DNA of 64,000 nucleotides from Sphingobium_A sp965228065 (lineage in GTDB: Bacteria > Pseudomonadota > Alphaproteobacteria > Sphingomonadales > Sphingomonadaceae). Location: contig OZ245788.1 of the NCBI GenBank assembly GCA_965228065.1, positions 3,720,001-3,784,000 on the forward strand, in the 5' to 3' direction. Below the pieces are notes generated by a model, which saw nothing but the letters and a program-made list of their open reading frames with translations, made no database searches and was not told the DNA's origin. Both the position numbers and the translations under genes were made by a program. Of the stretch, positions 62,652-64,000 are shown piece by piece (positions within the stretch are counted from its first letter, which is position 1; every line of letters starts with the position of its first letter).

Positions 62652-62727
62652 GGCGTGTCCCATGCCTTGGTCGCTATGGAATTTGCAAGGTTTCCATGGC
62701 AGATGCGAGCGCCATGAGGGAGCATCC

Positions 62728-64000
62728 ATGAGCGCGCAGCCCACCACCGACCTTGCCGCAATCGTCCTTGCCGCCGGGCAGGGCACGCGGATGAAATCCG
62801 ATATTCACAAGGTGCTTCACCCGATTGCCGGGCGACCCATGCTGCATCACCTGCTGGCGAGCGTCGATGCGCTTGCGCCAGCACGGACCGTGGTGGTGGT
62901 CGGCGCCGGGCGCGAGCAGATCGAAGCATCGCTGGCGGGGCAGGCCGTGCGATTCGCCGTCCAGTCCGAACAGCTCGGCACCGGCCATGCCGTCCGCCAG
63001 GCGGAGGATGAGCTGGCGGGCTTTGATGGCGATGTGCTGATTCTCTACGGTGACGTACCGCTTGTCGGCGAAGCGACGATGCGTGGCATGATCGAGCGGC
63101 TGAACGCTGCCGATGCGCCCGTCGCTGTCGTGCTGGCCTTTCGGCCGGCCGATGCTGGTGCCTATGGCCGGATCATCGTCGAGGATGACGGCACCATCGC
63201 CAAGATGGTCGAATATAAGGATGCGACCGCCGAAGAACGCGCGATCGACTTGTGCAATTCGGGCCTGATGGCGGTGCGCGCGCGCGACCTGTTCGCGCTG
63301 CTGGGCCGTGTCCGCAACGAGAATGCGGCGGGCGAATATTATCTGCCCGACATCGTCATGCTTGCGCTTGCCGAGGGACGGCGGAGCGCGGTGGTGGAGG
63401 CCGATGCGTGGGAGGTTGCTGGCGTCAACAGCCGCGCGGAACTGGCCGCGGTCGAGGGCGAGTGGCAACGCCGCCGTCGTGCGCGCGCCATGGCGGACGG
63501 CGTGACCCTGATCGCACCGGAAACCGTGTGGTTCGCACACGATACCGTGCTGGGCCGCGACGTAACGATCGAGCCCAATGTGTTCTTCGGCCCCGGCGTG
63601 ACCGTGGCCGATCGGGTCGTGATCCACGGTTTCAGCCATATCGAGGGCGCGACCATCGGTGAGAAGGCTGAAGTCGGCCCCTATGCCCGTCTGCGCCCGG
63701 GCGCGGTGATGGGCGAGAAATCCAAGGTCGGCAATTTCGTCGAGATGAAGAAGGCTGTGCTCGGGCCGGGCGCCAAGGCCAATCACCTGACCTATCTGGG
63801 CGATGCCGACATCGGGGCAGGGGCCAATATCGGCGCGGGCACGATCACCTGCAATTATGACGGCTATTTCAAATATCGCACCGAGATCGGCGCGGGCGCC
63901 TTCATCGGATCGAACAGTGCGCTTGTCGCGCCCGTCAGGATCGGCGCGGGCGCGATCGTCGGGGCGGGATCGGTCATCACCCGCGATGTCGAGCCGGATG
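62728..64000 (+). CDS. glmU: Bifunctional UDP-GlcNAc pyrophosphorylase/glucosamine-1-P acetyltransferase (3' end cut)
   Basis: Makes UDP-GlcNAc for peptidoglycan and the wecB-wecC pathway. At least 424 residues run off the window end. Uridyltransferase domain: IVLAAGQGTRMKSDIHKVLHPI, LGTGHAVRQAEDEL, LYGDVPLV and KMVEYKDATAEE. Acetyltransferase left-handed beta-helix from about residue 245: IEPNVFFGPGVTVADR, VGPYARLRPGAVMG, NFVEMKKAVLGPG and TYLGDADIGAGANIGAGTI, in part. ATG 62728 follows AGGGAG. Complete so far, with no frameshift. Confidence 0.96.
   Translation, partial: MSAQPTTDLAAIVLAAGQGTRMKSDIHKVLHPIAGRPMLHHLLASVDALAPARTVVVVGAGREQIEASLAGQAVRFAVQSEQLGTGHAVRQAEDELAGFDGDVLILYGDVPLVGEATMRGMIERLNAADAPVAVVLAFRPADAGAYGRIIVEDDGTIAKMVEYKDATAEERAIDLCNSGLMAVRARDLFALLGRVRNENAAGEYYLPDIVMLALAEGRRSAVVEADAWEVAGVNSRAELAAVEGEWQRRRRARAMADGVTLIAPETVWFAHDTVLGRDVTIEPNVFFGPGVTVADRVVIHGFSHIEGATIGEKAEVGPYARLRPGAVMGEKSKVGNFVEMKKAVLGPGAKANHLTYLGDADIGAGANIGAGTITCNYDGYFKYRTEIGAGAFIGSNSALVAPVRIGAGAIVGAGSVITRDVEPD

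Noticed and set aside
1..64000. Insertion sequences or transposases
   Set aside because: No DDE, HUH or serine transposase motifs or IS-type terminal repeats were seen; the only recombinase is the tyrosine integrase.

Overview
The window is a sphingomonad (Sphingomonas-like alphaproteobacterium) chromosome with an integrated element at its left end. Evidence for the host: high-GC housekeeping genes (folK, rpsD, nrdR, glyA, rpiB, pgsA, glmU, the Pst/Pho system) with alphaproteobacterial content (DUF2794 next to serine acetyltransferase, an OmpA-like protein with a polyproline linker, an HprK-related kinase/PqqD cassette) and dispersed palindromic repeats. From position 1 to about 13018 the sequence changes: lower GC, many tiny overlapping genes, phage-type functions and its own DNA motifs.

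Element (1-13018, left end outside the window). It abuts a tRNA-Lys(UUU) gene cut in the anticodon loop (only the 5' 38 nt remain, 13018-13055). Inside are a tyrosine integrase, two AlpA/excisionase-like regulators, a HigBA toxin-antitoxin pair, a terminase-small-subunit-like gene, an iteron array (14 perfect TGTCATCA octamers in both orientations), an archaeo-eukaryotic-type primase followed by a DUF3987 ATPase, an M15 peptidase of endolysin type, and runs of small unknown proteins in two paralogous families. No large terminase, portal, capsid or tail gene is visible, so it looks more like a phage satellite or PICI-like island than a complete prophage. Three regulatory observations stand out: (i) a TAAATA box 3-6 nt before about ten start codons, resembling a T4-late-type -10 element or a leaderless/SD-independent start signal; (ii) an apparent attenuator before the primase, with a 12-bp terminator stem and a perfectly complementary upstream antiterminator strand, overlapped by a 34-codon leader ORF; (iii) palindromes and phased repeats near the origin, the integrase and the divergent regulator.

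Chromosome 13.0-30.9 kb: folK; a monooxygenase-like protein; the agmatine-to-putrescine operon aguA-aguB; two tandem S9 peptidases; rpsD; chorismate mutase; an uninterrupted GIY-YIG/TrmJ ORF; nrdR; glyA-rpiB; a lipoprotein; a molybdopterin oxidoreductase; small membrane proteins; a WYL-like protein; radC; and HTH regulators.

31-45 kb: a secreted amidohydrolase; an OmpA-family protein; and a surface-polysaccharide precursor set (ugd, wecB, wecC, UDP-glucuronate epimerase) with a PP1-like phosphatase. Then sodC, an LplT-like MFS protein, pgsA, moaD and moaE.

45-64 kb: a fasciclin protein; oxyR; a TauE-type exporter; cysE-DUF2794; an SDR; and the phosphate operon phoR-pstSCAB-phoU-phoB with a Pho box upstream of pstS. 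Last come the cassette of a Tat-signal protein, PqqD-like protein, HprK-related kinase and nucleotidyltransferase, then gph and glmU (cut by the window end).
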